In this document: in pieces, positions 7,985 through 14,885 of the stretch
Layout of the letters: the number at the start of each line of letters is the position of its first letter
How positions within the stretch are numbered: position 1 is the first letter of the stretch
NCBI GenBank assembly: GCA_902776195.1
Contig: CACYPF010000020.1
Location: forward strand, 1 to 41,126
Reading direction: 5' to 3'
Origin: an uncultured Prevotellaceae bacterium
GTDB lineage: Bacteria > Bacteroidota > Bacteroidia > Bacteroidales > Bacteroidaceae
Length of the DNA stretch: 41,126 nt
Notes under the pieces: model-generated
What the model was told of the DNA's origin: nothing
The model's input: only the letters and a program-made list of their open reading frames with translations
Database searches by the model: none
Translations under genes and position numbers: made by a program

Positions 7985-8905
7985 ATGATAAGACTTATGA
8001 ATATCAAGAATTATATAAAAGGTGGGGCTTTCGCTGCCCTGACGATATTTGCCGTTGCTTGTAGCAGTGACGACTCTCCTGCACCTGTGGTTCCCACACC
8101 GGGTTCAACGGGTACGGCAGTCGACCTGGGTCTGAGCGTTAAATGGGCAGACCATAACGTTGGCGCTACTACTGCTGAGGGATATGGTAACTACTACGGA
8201 TGGGGCGACCCGACGGGCACCCTACAGTCTAAGGCTACCGGTGACTATGTAGTTGGTTTGTCTCCAAAGCTGGAAGACCTGTTTGAGTTACAGAAAGGTG
8301 ATATGACTGCTGAGGCTAAGCGAGATACGACGATTATCAATACTTACGATCCTAAAGACTTTGACAAGACTACTGTCGAGGAAGGACAGATTGTCTTCAC
8401 TAAAGACGGAAAAGTCGTTGTAGGTGAGGAGGTCATTACCTATCTCTATAGCGGTGCTGGCTGTCCTGTCTATGCTTACCGTATAGATGGTGAGAGTAAA
8501 TACGATGCCGCTACCGCTAACTGGGGCTCTTCATGGCGTATGCCTACCTCTGATGAGTTGGCAGAGTTGGTAACAATGTGTGAATGGACTCTTGGTACAC
8601 AAAATGGTGTGAAGGGTTATACGGTAACTGGTCCTAACGGCAACAGCATATTCCTCCCATTGGCAGGCTATCGTATCGGCAATGAGATTGTCGGAGCCGG
8701 ACAGAACGGTTTCTACTGGTCTGGTGTGGTTGATGGAGTTTATAACTTCCCTACAGGACCTGAACAGTACAATGGCTCCATCGGTTCTATCACAGCAAGT
8801 AAGAATCCTACAGCCCTTGTAATGAATGAAAAGGGTGGTGCCTTAGACAATATTTTCTTCTATGGCGTGGCTCTTGGTCAGACCATCCGTCCAGTGCAAG
8901 AGTAA
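7985..8905 (+). CDS. Lipoprotein with Fibrobacter-major-paralogous-like domain
   Basis: A 306-aa lipoprotein, last gene of the susC operon, 22 bp after the previous stop. A second in-frame ATG at 7997 (MNIKNYIKGG...) gives an equally good signal peptide; either start leads to FAVACSSDD with the lipidated Cys followed by Ser-Ser-Asp-Asp. The mature part has features of the Fib_succ_major family common in Bacteroidetes surface proteins: VDLGLSVKWADHNVGA near the start, YYGWGDPTG, then WGSSWRMPTSDELAEL, and a late GFYWSG. The biochemical role of that domain is unknown. It probably decorates the cell surface with the SusCD complex. A rho-independent terminator follows at once. Confidence 0.83.
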   Translation: MIRLMNIKNYIKGGAFAALTIFAVACSSDDSPAPVVPTPGSTGTAVDLGLSVKWADHNVGATTAEGYGNYYGWGDPTGTLQSKATGDYVVGLSPKLEDLFELQKGDMTAEAKRDTTIINTYDPKDFDKTTVEEGQIVFTKDGKVVVGEEVITYLYSGAGCPVYAYRIDGESKYDAATANWGSSWRMPTSDELAELVTMCEWTLGTQNGVKGYTVTGPNGNSIFLPLAGYRIGNEIVGAGQNGFYWSGVVDGVYNFPTGPEQYNGSIGSITASKNPTALVMNEKGGALDNIFFYGVALGQTIRPVQE

Positions 8906-8941
8906 TGTGAATCATACTTTATAGTATTTATCTTATTCTAC

Positions 8942-8977
8942 CGCCCCGCATCCATGAAGATGTGGGGCGTTTTTTTT
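8942..8977 (+). terminator. Rho-independent terminator of the susC operon
   Basis: An 11-bp stem (8942-8952 with 8959-8969, one G-U pair) with a 6-nt loop is followed by eight T residues. It lies 36 bp past the last stop of the operon. Confidence 0.93.
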
Positions 8978-9001
8978 GATATAACTGTGTTTTTAAAATT
9001 G

Positions 9002-9093
9002 CGGAAAAAAGTGTCAATCTATCATTTTTTCCGTGTAATCTTTTGTTTGTCAAGTGATTATGGCTTGATAGATGATATGATAGATTGATAGAT
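9002..9093. repeat. Overlapping inverted repeats and GATAGAT cluster
   Basis: CGGAAAAAA (9002-9010) pairs with TTTTTTCCG (9025-9033). TCAATCTATCAT (9014-9025) pairs perfectly with 9077-9088. GATAGAT recurs at 9067, 9079 and 9087. The two stems share bases near 9025 and are mutually exclusive. Function unknown; it may be an operator cluster or RNA structure. Confidence 0.6.
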
Positions 9094-9190
9094 AAAGGCT
9101 GAAATCAAGGTATTTTTGAGATAATATGCCTTGATGGCTGTATGGTTTTACATCAAAGCAGAGGGAGTATCCGGATAATGTAAACTGGTT

Positions 9191-9252
9191 GGTTCCCTTA
9201 AGGAAACCATTGGGTTCCTACGGGGAAACCATCGGTTTCCTTGGCGGAAACC
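9191..9252. repeat. Array of alternating GGTTTCC / GGAAACC half-sites
   Basis: Six 7-mers alternate in orientation: GGTTCCC (9191), GGAAACC (9202), GGGTTCC (9212), GGAAACC (9224), GGTTTCC (9234), GGAAACC (9246). Neighbours can pair in alternative ways; 9224-9230 with 9234-9240 and 9234-9240 with 9246-9252 are both perfect 7-bp stems. It lies about 56 bp upstream of the next promoter. It may be a palindromic intergenic repeat family or a multi-site operator. Confidence 0.75.
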
Positions 9253-9307
9253 TTTGTTTTCTCAAATCCGCACATTCGGTTTCTGGCATCGTTTTTACTT
9301 AAATAAA

Positions 9308-9339
9308 TTTGGTGGGTTCAAAAAGTGTTAGTATCTTTG
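9308..9339 (+). promoter_or_regulatory. Promoter of the DUF6057/CxxCH operon
   Basis: TTTG (9308-9311), 20 bp, TATCTTTG (9332-9339) fits the Bacteroidetes consensus. The expected start point near 9343-9346 leaves only a few bases before the ATG at 9348, so the message may be nearly leaderless. Confidence 0.75.
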
Positions 9340-9347
9340 CAAGGATT

Positions 9348-10997
9348 ATGGCTATGCTAACACGATACTGGAAATGGGGACTCACGATACTGATGGGCAT
9401 CGGAGTGTTGCTGTTCTGGGGGATGGGGTATCCGCATGCCCTGTCGTACCAGGAGCAGTATCAGTTGTTCTTATGGACAACCGACTATTTCCGGGAGCGG
9501 ATCAGTGTGGCAGGAAGTCTTGCCGACTGGCTGGGCGAGTTCATCACGCAGTTCTATTACTATCCCTGGGCAGGAGCCGTGTTGCTGGCTATCCTTTATA
9601 TGCTGGTGCAACAGTTGGTCGCCAAGTTGTTGCCCTCCTCTTTCTACCTGTTGAGTTTCGTCGTTCCCATCCTGCTCTGGTGGCATATGGGTAATGTCAG
9701 TGTGCTGCTGTCGTATGTGATGGCATTGGTGCTGGTGGTAGGGTTGGTAGGTGTTGTAGGGAAGGTAGGTATTGTAGGGAAGGTAGGTGTTGTAGGGGAT
9801 TTGGTGCTGATACCTGTTATCTACTGGTTGCTGGGTCCGATGGTATGGCTGTATGCCATGCTGCGGGTAGCCCTCTACGGGTGGAAATGGAGTTGGGAAC
9901 TGCTGTATGTCGGTGCCGTCATGGTACTGATTTCCGCTTTGATCCTCGTACAATGGCCCATGACGATGATTACCCTCTCGATGACCTATTTCCGTGTACC
10001 GATGGAAATCCCTGTGCTGCAGTGGCTGATCCCTGTGGTGACAGCCGTGATGGTGGGGATAGGCAGGTGTTGTAGGGAAGATAGGTATTGTAGGGAGAGT
10101 AGGTTTAGTAGGTGGATATGGTATGGTTGGCAGGTGGTGCTGCTATTGTTATTGGGATGGTTTGCCTATCAGAAAGGCTATGACAAAGACACCTATGAGC
10201 TGATATGGCAGGACTATCAGATACGCCATGAGCAATGGGACAAGATTATCAAGCGGGCAGGGGAGCGGACAGTGCGCACCCCTTTCTGGTCGAACAGTGT
10301 CAACCTCGCCCTCTCGCAGAAGCGGTTGCTTGCCGAGCGGATGTTCGACTTCTACCAGAGTGGTGACGATGCCCTCATCATGCCAAGGATGCGTGACCTG
10401 ACGAGTAACCTCCCTTCTGCGGAGGCATACTACCGTTTAGGACTCGTCAACTCCGCCCAGCGTTATATGTTCGACATCCAGGAGAGTATCCTCAACGGAA
10501 AGAAAAGCGGTCGCTGCACCAAGCGCATCGTCGAGTGCATGCTGGTGAACGGTCATTATAAGCCCGCCCTGAAGCATATCGACCTGTTGGAGAAGAGTCT
10601 GTTCTATCGGGGTTGGGCAGAGGAGGCACGTCGTGTGGTGACGGCAGATGCCAAGACCCGTGAGCAGCGTATCAATGCCCATCCACAGTTAGGATGGTTG
10701 CGACAGATCCGTTTCAAGGAGAACTTCCTGTATAGCCATGCGGAGAAAGACAAGATTTTCGGGTTGCTGTTTAATGAAAACCATGACAATAAGATGGCAC
10801 TCGACTATTTCATCGGCGAACTGCTGCTGCGAGGAAATGTACAAGGTGTCATGCAGTATATGTCATGGGCAGAGCAGTATGGTGGCTACCGTTATATGCC
10901 GGTAGGTTATCAGGATGCCGTGCAGTGTATCCAGAAACAAGGCAACCTGCCTGGTTCGATGTATGGTGCTTATGTTAAAAGGATGATGCAGCGATGA
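9348..10997 (+). CDS. DUF6057-like multi-spanning membrane protein, copy 1
   Basis: A 549-aa protein with an N-terminal half of about 8-9 hydrophobic segments and a soluble C-terminal half rich in helical, TPR-like sequence (YYRLGLVNSAQRYMFDIQES, RIVECMLVNGHYKPALKHIDLLEK). The conserved N-terminal motif LSYQEQYQLFLW also occurs in the copies at 13143 and 19336. I recognise it as DUF6057-like; function is unknown. The start at 9348 aligns with the paralogue's MSLLSKYWK; an upstream TTG at 9309 would put the promoter inside the gene. It overlaps the next gene by ATGA, suggesting coupled translation. Two loops between membrane segments are built from an 18-bp DNA repeat (VGVVGKVGIVGK and, in another frame, CCREDRYCRESR). 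Confidence 0.85.
   Translation: MAMLTRYWKWGLTILMGIGVLLFWGMGYPHALSYQEQYQLFLWTTDYFRERISVAGSLADWLGEFITQFYYYPWAGAVLLAILYMLVQQLVAKLLPSSFYLLSFVVPILLWWHMGNVSVLLSYVMALVLVVGLVGVVGKVGIVGKVGVVGDLVLIPVIYWLLGPMVWLYAMLRVALYGWKWSWELLYVGAVMVLISALILVQWPMTMITLSMTYFRVPMEIPVLQWLIPVVTAVMVGIGRCCREDRYCRESRFSRWIWYGWQVVLLLLLGWFAYQKGYDKDTYELIWQDYQIRHEQWDKIIKRAGERTVRTPFWSNSVNLALSQKRLLAERMFDFYQSGDDALIMPRMRDLTSNLPSAEAYYRLGLVNSAQRYMFDIQESILNGKKSGRCTKRIVECMLVNGHYKPALKHIDLLEKSLFYRGWAEEARRVVTADAKTREQRINAHPQLGWLRQIRFKENFLYSHAEKDKIFGLLFNENHDNKMALDYFIGELLLRGNVQGVMQYMSWAEQYGGYRYMPVGYQDAVQCIQKQGNLPGSMYGAYVKRMMQR
9746..9799 (+). repeat. 18-bp minisatellite, three units (copy A)
   Basis: Three consecutive units of the form GGTAGGTRTTGTAGGGRA at 9746, 9764 and 9782, preceded by degenerate half-units. 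In this reading frame they encode Val-Gly-rich VGVVGKVGIVGKVGVVGD between two membrane segments. Confidence 0.9.
10062..10115 (+). repeat. 18-bp minisatellite, three units (copy B, different frame)
   Basis: Units at 10062, 10080 and 10098 resemble those at 9746-9799 (for example GGCAGGTGTTGTAGGGAA) but are read in another frame, giving the Cys/Arg-rich GRCCREDRYCRESRFSRW. The corresponding loop of the paralogue at 13143 is shorter and lacks it, which suggests insertion or expansion here. Confidence 0.85.
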
Positions 10998-12469
10998 AGA
11001 GATTTCTTTTGATAGGTTTGGTAGGTTTGGTAGGGATGGTAGGGCTGGTAGGGTGCCGGCAGGAACCTGCCGATGCTGTCCTGGTGAAGCAGCAGCCTGC
11101 TATCTATCCGGACTATATAGATGTGACTGTTCCTGCGGGGATGGCACCGCTGAACTTCAACGTCCTCGGAGAGGGCATCGACAGGGTCGATACACAGGTG
11201 ACAGGTAGCAAGGGTGGTTCCTTGCGTGCCAACGGGGACTATGCCGATTTCGATATGGAGGAGTGGCACCAGTTGACGGAGCAGAACAAAGGTGGTGAGC
11301 TGACCGTCACCGTCTGTGTCCGCAAGGACGGCAAGTGGTTGCAGTATCAGGACTTTAAGATTTATGTCAGTCCCTATGCCTTGGACGACTGGGGTGTGAC
11401 CTATCGCCGTATTGCCCCCGGCTATGAGGTAGGAGGTAATATAGGCATGTACCAGCGTGACATCCATACCTTCGATGAATATGCCATGCTGCAGGAGTCG
11501 GCAGTGCCCGGCCGTTGTATGAACTGTCATACCCCCAACCGCACAGACCCCTCCCGTTTCACCCTTCAGATCCGTGGTGAGGGAGGTGGTACGCTGGTGC
11601 AGATGGACGGCAAGCAGAAATGGTATGATACCAAGACCGACTCCACGAAGGCAGCAGGGTCGTATGCCTATTGGCATCCCTCCGGCAACTATTGTGCCTA
11701 TGCCACCAATGCCGTCCACCAAAGTTTCTTTGTGGGTACAGGACAGCGTATCGAGGGTTATCATAACTTCAGTAATGTGGTACTGCTCGACGTGAATAAA
11801 GACGAGCTCATCCTCACCCCCGAGTTGATGACAGAGACCGACCTGGAGATATTCCCCGCCTTCTCGCATGACGGGAAGCACCTGTTCTATAGTACCTCGA
11901 AAGCATGCAATGTCCCTGCCGAGTATATGAAGGTGAAGTGCAGCATCTGCCGTATTGGTTTTGATGCGGAGAAAGGACAGTTTACCCATGAGGTGGACAC
12001 CCTGCTCAACGGACCCCGTGATGACCGCAGCTATACGCTGGCACGTCCCTCCTATGACGGTCGGTGGATGATGTATAATGTGACCAGTCGCAGTAACTTC
12101 CCCGTCTTCCAGCCCGATGCCGACCTCTGGCTGATGGACTTGAAGACCGGTGAGACACGTCCTTTGAAGGAGGTGAACAGCCATCAGTCGGAGAGTTACC
12201 ATAACTGGTCGAGCGACAGTCATTGGTTTGTGTTCGCCTCGAAGCGGGAGAATGGCATGTATGCACAGCTCTTCTTCGCCTCTGTTGACGACAAGGGACA
12301 TGTCACCAAACCCTTCCTGTTGCCGCAGAAGAACCCCCAGAAGTTCTATCGCGAGATGTTCGACTCGTATAATGTCCCCGACTTCACCAAGGTGAAGGTC
12401 GACTTCGATGCCCGTGAGGCTATCCGGCAGGTGTTTGGGAATGAGCGTGTGAAAGTGAAGATTAAGTAA
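10994..12469 (+). CDS. CxxCH-containing TolB/PD40-like lipoprotein, copy 1
   Basis: A 491-aa envelope lipoprotein. The signal peptide is an iterated Gly-Leu-Val stretch ending LVGC with Cys21. An N-terminal beta-domain (about 30-130, IYPDYIDVTVPAGMAPLNF) is followed by Cys175-Met-Asn-Cys178-His179, a canonical c-type haem attachment motif, and then a PD40-like propeller (YWHPSGNYCAYAT, FPAFSHDGKHLFYST, ARPSYDGRWMMYN, NWSSDSHWFVFASKRENG). If the motif is used, this is a single-haem c-type cytochrome at the outer face of a membrane; the haem is inferred. Proteins of this type have been labelled TolB-like or cytochrome c biogenesis proteins in databases, but I know of no demonstrated function. 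It overlaps the membrane-protein gene by ATGA, as in all three pairs here. Confidence 0.85.
   Translation: MKRFLLIGLVGLVGMVGLVGCRQEPADAVLVKQQPAIYPDYIDVTVPAGMAPLNFNVLGEGIDRVDTQVTGSKGGSLRANGDYADFDMEEWHQLTEQNKGGELTVTVCVRKDGKWLQYQDFKIYVSPYALDDWGVTYRRIAPGYEVGGNIGMYQRDIHTFDEYAMLQESAVPGRCMNCHTPNRTDPSRFTLQIRGEGGGTLVQMDGKQKWYDTKTDSTKAAGSYAYWHPSGNYCAYATNAVHQSFFVGTGQRIEGYHNFSNVVLLDVNKDELILTPELMTETDLEIFPAFSHDGKHLFYSTSKACNVPAEYMKVKCSICRIGFDAEKGQFTHEVDTLLNGPRDDRSYTLARPSYDGRWMMYNVTSRSNFPVFQPDADLWLMDLKTGETRPLKEVNSHQSESYHNWSSDSHWFVFASKRENGMYAQLFFASVDDKGHVTKPFLLPQKNPQKFYREMFDSYNVPDFTKVKVDFDAREAIRQVFGNERVKVKIK
11012..11053 (+). repeat. 9-bp GGTnTGGTA repeats encoding the signal peptide
   Basis: Nine-base units ending TGGTAGG repeat through codons 7-20 and encode GLVGLVGMVGLVG up to the lipobox Cys. 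Similar units occur at 14900-14941 and resemble half-units of the 18-bp repeat at 9746-9799. Confidence 0.8.
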
Positions 12470-12474
12470 AAAGA

Positions 12475-12493
12475 GCTGCGACTTGGTCGCGGC
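12475..12493 (+). other. Short hairpin after CxxCH lipoprotein copy 1
   Basis: GCTGCGAC (12475-12482), TTG, GTCGCGGC (12486-12493) form an 8-bp stem with one G-U pair just after the stop. Nearly the same hairpin follows copy 2 at 16359-16377. No T-run follows, so it is more likely an mRNA-processing or stability element than a terminator. Confidence 0.6.
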
Positions 12494-12511
12494 ATAGAAG
12501 ACGATAATGTT

Positions 12512-13159
12512 ATGAGAAAGATTCTTTTTTTCAGTATGATGGCGGTTGCTGCCATGGTGTTTGTAGCATGTCAAGAGAGTAAGGTCTGCAAGATCCACGG
12601 AACGGTGGTGGGTGAGCAGTATGAGGGTAAGCGCATTTTCCTGGTGCCCTTCAGCGGTCCTGCCACGGCAGAGACTGTCGACAGTATCGAGATCAAGGAC
12701 GGTAAGTTTGAGTTTACTCCCGATTCCATGCAGATATACAAGATTCTGCTGGACTATCACTACCGCTTTGGGACACAGCCGTTGATCGTAGTGGCAGAAC
12801 CCGGTGATATCCAGGTGACGATTGACACCGTCAGCTCGGCAGTGGGAACGCCCCAGAACGACTCCCTGCAGGTATGGAAAGAGATGACGGAGAAGTCGCA
12901 GAAGGAACGTGCTCCACTGACACGGCTCGCCTTTGCCAAGAAGCAACAGAAAGACTCTGTCGGTGCTGCCCAGGTGGAAGAGCAGGTGAGAAAGATGTAT
13001 GTCGCCTATAAGCAGCGCAGTCGTCAGATGGCTGCCAATATGGAAGGTACCATCCTGGGAGATTTCCTGAAAGAGCGGTTCCCGCTGACCTATAAGCGTA
13101 CGATGCCTGACGGTACGGTAGTAACGATGGATGCAGACACCAATGAGCCTGTTAAGTAA
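12512..13159 (+). CDS. DUF4369-like lipoprotein
   Basis: A 215-aa lipoprotein with a signal peptide and lipobox FVAC (Cys20). The mature part begins KVCKIHGTVVGEQYEGKRIFLVPF and continues with VDSIEIKDGKFEFT, the pattern of the DUF4369 domain usually found at the N-terminus of TlpA/ResA-like thioredoxins of Bacteroidetes. Here no thioredoxin domain and no CxxC follow; the C-terminal part is Lys/Gln-rich helix (EKSQKERAPLTRLAFAKKQQKD). It is therefore a DUF4369-only protein or a truncated relative. It lies between the two DUF6057/CxxCH pairs and overlaps the second pair by 17 bp. A role near the redox or envelope complex is suggested by context only. Confidence 0.8.
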   Translation: MRKILFFSMMAVAAMVFVACQESKVCKIHGTVVGEQYEGKRIFLVPFSGPATAETVDSIEIKDGKFEFTPDSMQIYKILLDYHYRFGTQPLIVVAEPGDIQVTIDTVSSAVGTPQNDSLQVWKEMTEKSQKERAPLTRLAFAKKQQKDSVGAAQVEEQVRKMYVAYKQRSRQMAANMEGTILGDFLKERFPLTYKRTMPDGTVVTMDADTNEPVK

Positions 13160-14885
13160 ATATTGGAAGATAGGGGTGTCGCTGCTGTTTGGCGTGGCGG
13201 TGTTCCTGTTCTGGTGGCTTGCCTGTCCTGCCCTGCTGTCATTCCAGGAGCAGTATCAGCTGTTCCTGATGGACGGTGACTATATCGGACAGTTGCTTGC
13301 CGTGCCCGACGGCTTTGCCCGTTGTGTCGCAGAGTATCTGATCCAGTATTATATCAGTCCTGTTTATGGTGCCCTGGTACTTGCCGTACTCTTCGTCATC
13401 ATCCAACGGCTGGTCTGGCGGTTGATGCGTTGTGCCGGTGAGCATGCTGATGTGCATTATGCTTTGAGTTTCGTACCCTCCCTGTTGCTATGGCTTATGC
13501 TGGGTGACGAGAGTGTGATGCTGACCTTTGCTATTGCACTGATTCTTGCCATGTTGGCGATGTGGGTCTATGAGTTGGCAGGGAAGCGCTGTCGCCCATA
13601 CCTTATTCTGTTATGCATCCCTGTCCTCTATTGGATGGCAGGTCCCGTGGTGTTGATGTTTGCCGCATGGGTCCTTATCCGTCAGTGGCAGGTGTCAGAC
13701 TCCAAATGGAAGGGATTCTGCATCGGTGCCTTTGCGGTCATCTGTGCCATCGGGTGTGTCATTGGCAGCTCATGGCTCGTTCCCTATCCCTTGTTCCGCC
13801 TGTTCTACGGTATAGACTATTACCGTTTCGTGGAGGTCTATTACTGGATGTTCCTCATCACGATGGTGCTGAGTGTGGTGATACCCGCTGTCATGTTCTG
13901 GGTACCCATGCTGCGACGGGGTCGCATCACAGGATGCGTTGAGGCAGTGATACTCCTTGCTGCTTTCTTGTTGTTACGCCCCTCGTTCTATGACAGCCGC
14001 AAAGCAGAGGTGATGGAGTACGATTATCTGGTGCGTTGTCAGAACTGGGGTGCTATTCTTGCCAAGGCGGATAAGAAGACACCTGACCTTCCCATGACGG
14101 TATGTGCCACCAATCTTGCCTTAGGTATGTCAGGACAACTGGGTGAGCGTCTTTTTGATTATTATCAGAACGGGATACAAGGACTCGTTCCGCCTTTTGA
14201 ACGTAATTTCGCCTCTATCCTGCTGACAGGTGAGGTATATTGGCAGTTAGGACTTGTCAACAACGCTCAGCAGTTCGCTTTTGAGGCGATGGAGGCGATT
14301 CCTAACTATGCGAAGAGCTGTCGTGCCGTGAAGCGGCTGGCAGAGACCAACCTGGTGAATGGAGAATATGCGGTGGCAAGGAAGTACCTGCAGATGCTGC
14401 AGAAGACACTTGCCTATCATCAGTGGGCAGAGCGTACGCTGCCGTTGCTGGGTAATGAGAAAGCTATCAACGAGCATCCTGTCTATGGTCGGATGCGACA
14501 GATACGGCTGAAGAACGATTTCCTGTTTAGTGAACGGGAACTGGATAAGATATTCGGACAACTGGTGATGCATAACCAGCGTAACGGTCTCGCCCTGCAG
14601 TACCTGTTGGCAGCCCCGTTGCTCAACCGTGATGTCAATACGTTCATGAATTATATGATCTATGTGGACGGACTGCATTTAGGCTATCGCCCCCGCAGTT
14701 GTCAGGAGGCTGTTGTCTTTGCCTATGCACAGCGTAAGCAGCGTCCCCCGCAGGGGTATGTCAGTGATATGGTATTGCGACAGTTCGGGGAGTATGTGAA
14801 TATCTACTCACAAGGTGGAAAAGATGCCCCGCAACTGACTCGTTTCAAGAATACAGCATGGTATTATTTTATGGGTGTGAAATGA
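13143..14885 (+). CDS. DUF6057-like multi-spanning membrane protein, copy 2
   Basis: A 580-aa paralogue of the gene at 9348: the same layout of about 8-9 membrane segments, LSFQEQYQLFLM near the N-terminus, then a soluble helical half with VYWQLGLVNNAQQFAFEAMEA and KRLAETNLVNGEYAVARKYLQMLQK. The start at 13143 (MSLLSKYWK) is preferred to the in-frame ATG at 13131 because it aligns with copy 1; it overlaps the preceding gene by 17 bp. The C-terminus extends past copy 1 and ends FKNTAWYYFMGVK, like copy 3's RFKNTYWYYYDKG, so copy 1 is the shortened one. The VG-rich repeat loop of copy 1 is an ordinary basic loop here (ELAGKRCRPY). The stop overlaps the next start by ATGA. Confidence 0.85.
   Translation: MSLLSKYWKIGVSLLFGVAVFLFWWLACPALLSFQEQYQLFLMDGDYIGQLLAVPDGFARCVAEYLIQYYISPVYGALVLAVLFVIIQRLVWRLMRCAGEHADVHYALSFVPSLLLWLMLGDESVMLTFAIALILAMLAMWVYELAGKRCRPYLILLCIPVLYWMAGPVVLMFAAWVLIRQWQVSDSKWKGFCIGAFAVICAIGCVIGSSWLVPYPLFRLFYGIDYYRFVEVYYWMFLITMVLSVVIPAVMFWVPMLRRGRITGCVEAVILLAAFLLLRPSFYDSRKAEVMEYDYLVRCQNWGAILAKADKKTPDLPMTVCATNLALGMSGQLGERLFDYYQNGIQGLVPPFERNFASILLTGEVYWQLGLVNNAQQFAFEAMEAIPNYAKSCRAVKRLAETNLVNGEYAVARKYLQMLQKTLAYHQWAERTLPLLGNEKAINEHPVYGRMRQIRLKNDFLFSERELDKIFGQLVMHNQRNGLALQYLLAAPLLNRDVNTFMNYMIYVDGLHLGYRPRSCQEAVVFAYAQRKQRPPQGYVSDMVLRQFGEYVNIYSQGGKDAPQLTRFKNTAWYYFMGVK

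Larger units (their letters stand above)
8978..9307. other. Gene-free intergenic region with several inverted repeats
   Basis: No credible coding sequence on either strand. It contains an AT-rich inverted repeat (9002-9010 with 9025-9033), a longer-range 12-bp inverted repeat (9014-9025 with 9077-9088), clustered copies of GATAGAT (9067-9093) and the GGAAACC/GGTTTCC array described separately. It separates the susC operon terminator from the promoter at 9308. Confidence 0.7.

Noticed and set aside
9309-9347. TTG start extending DUF6057 copy 1 upstream
   Set aside because: It would start within the promoter and does not align with the paralogue; the ATG at 9348 does.
9746-10115. CRISPR array suggested by regular repeats
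   Set aside because: The units are short, adjacent and in-frame within a coding gene, with no spacers and no cas genes.
10970-12946. 658-aa open frame on the minus strand
   Set aside because: It is antisense to the CxxCH lipoprotein and DUF4369-like genes, has shadow-type His/Leu-rich composition and no recognisable domain.
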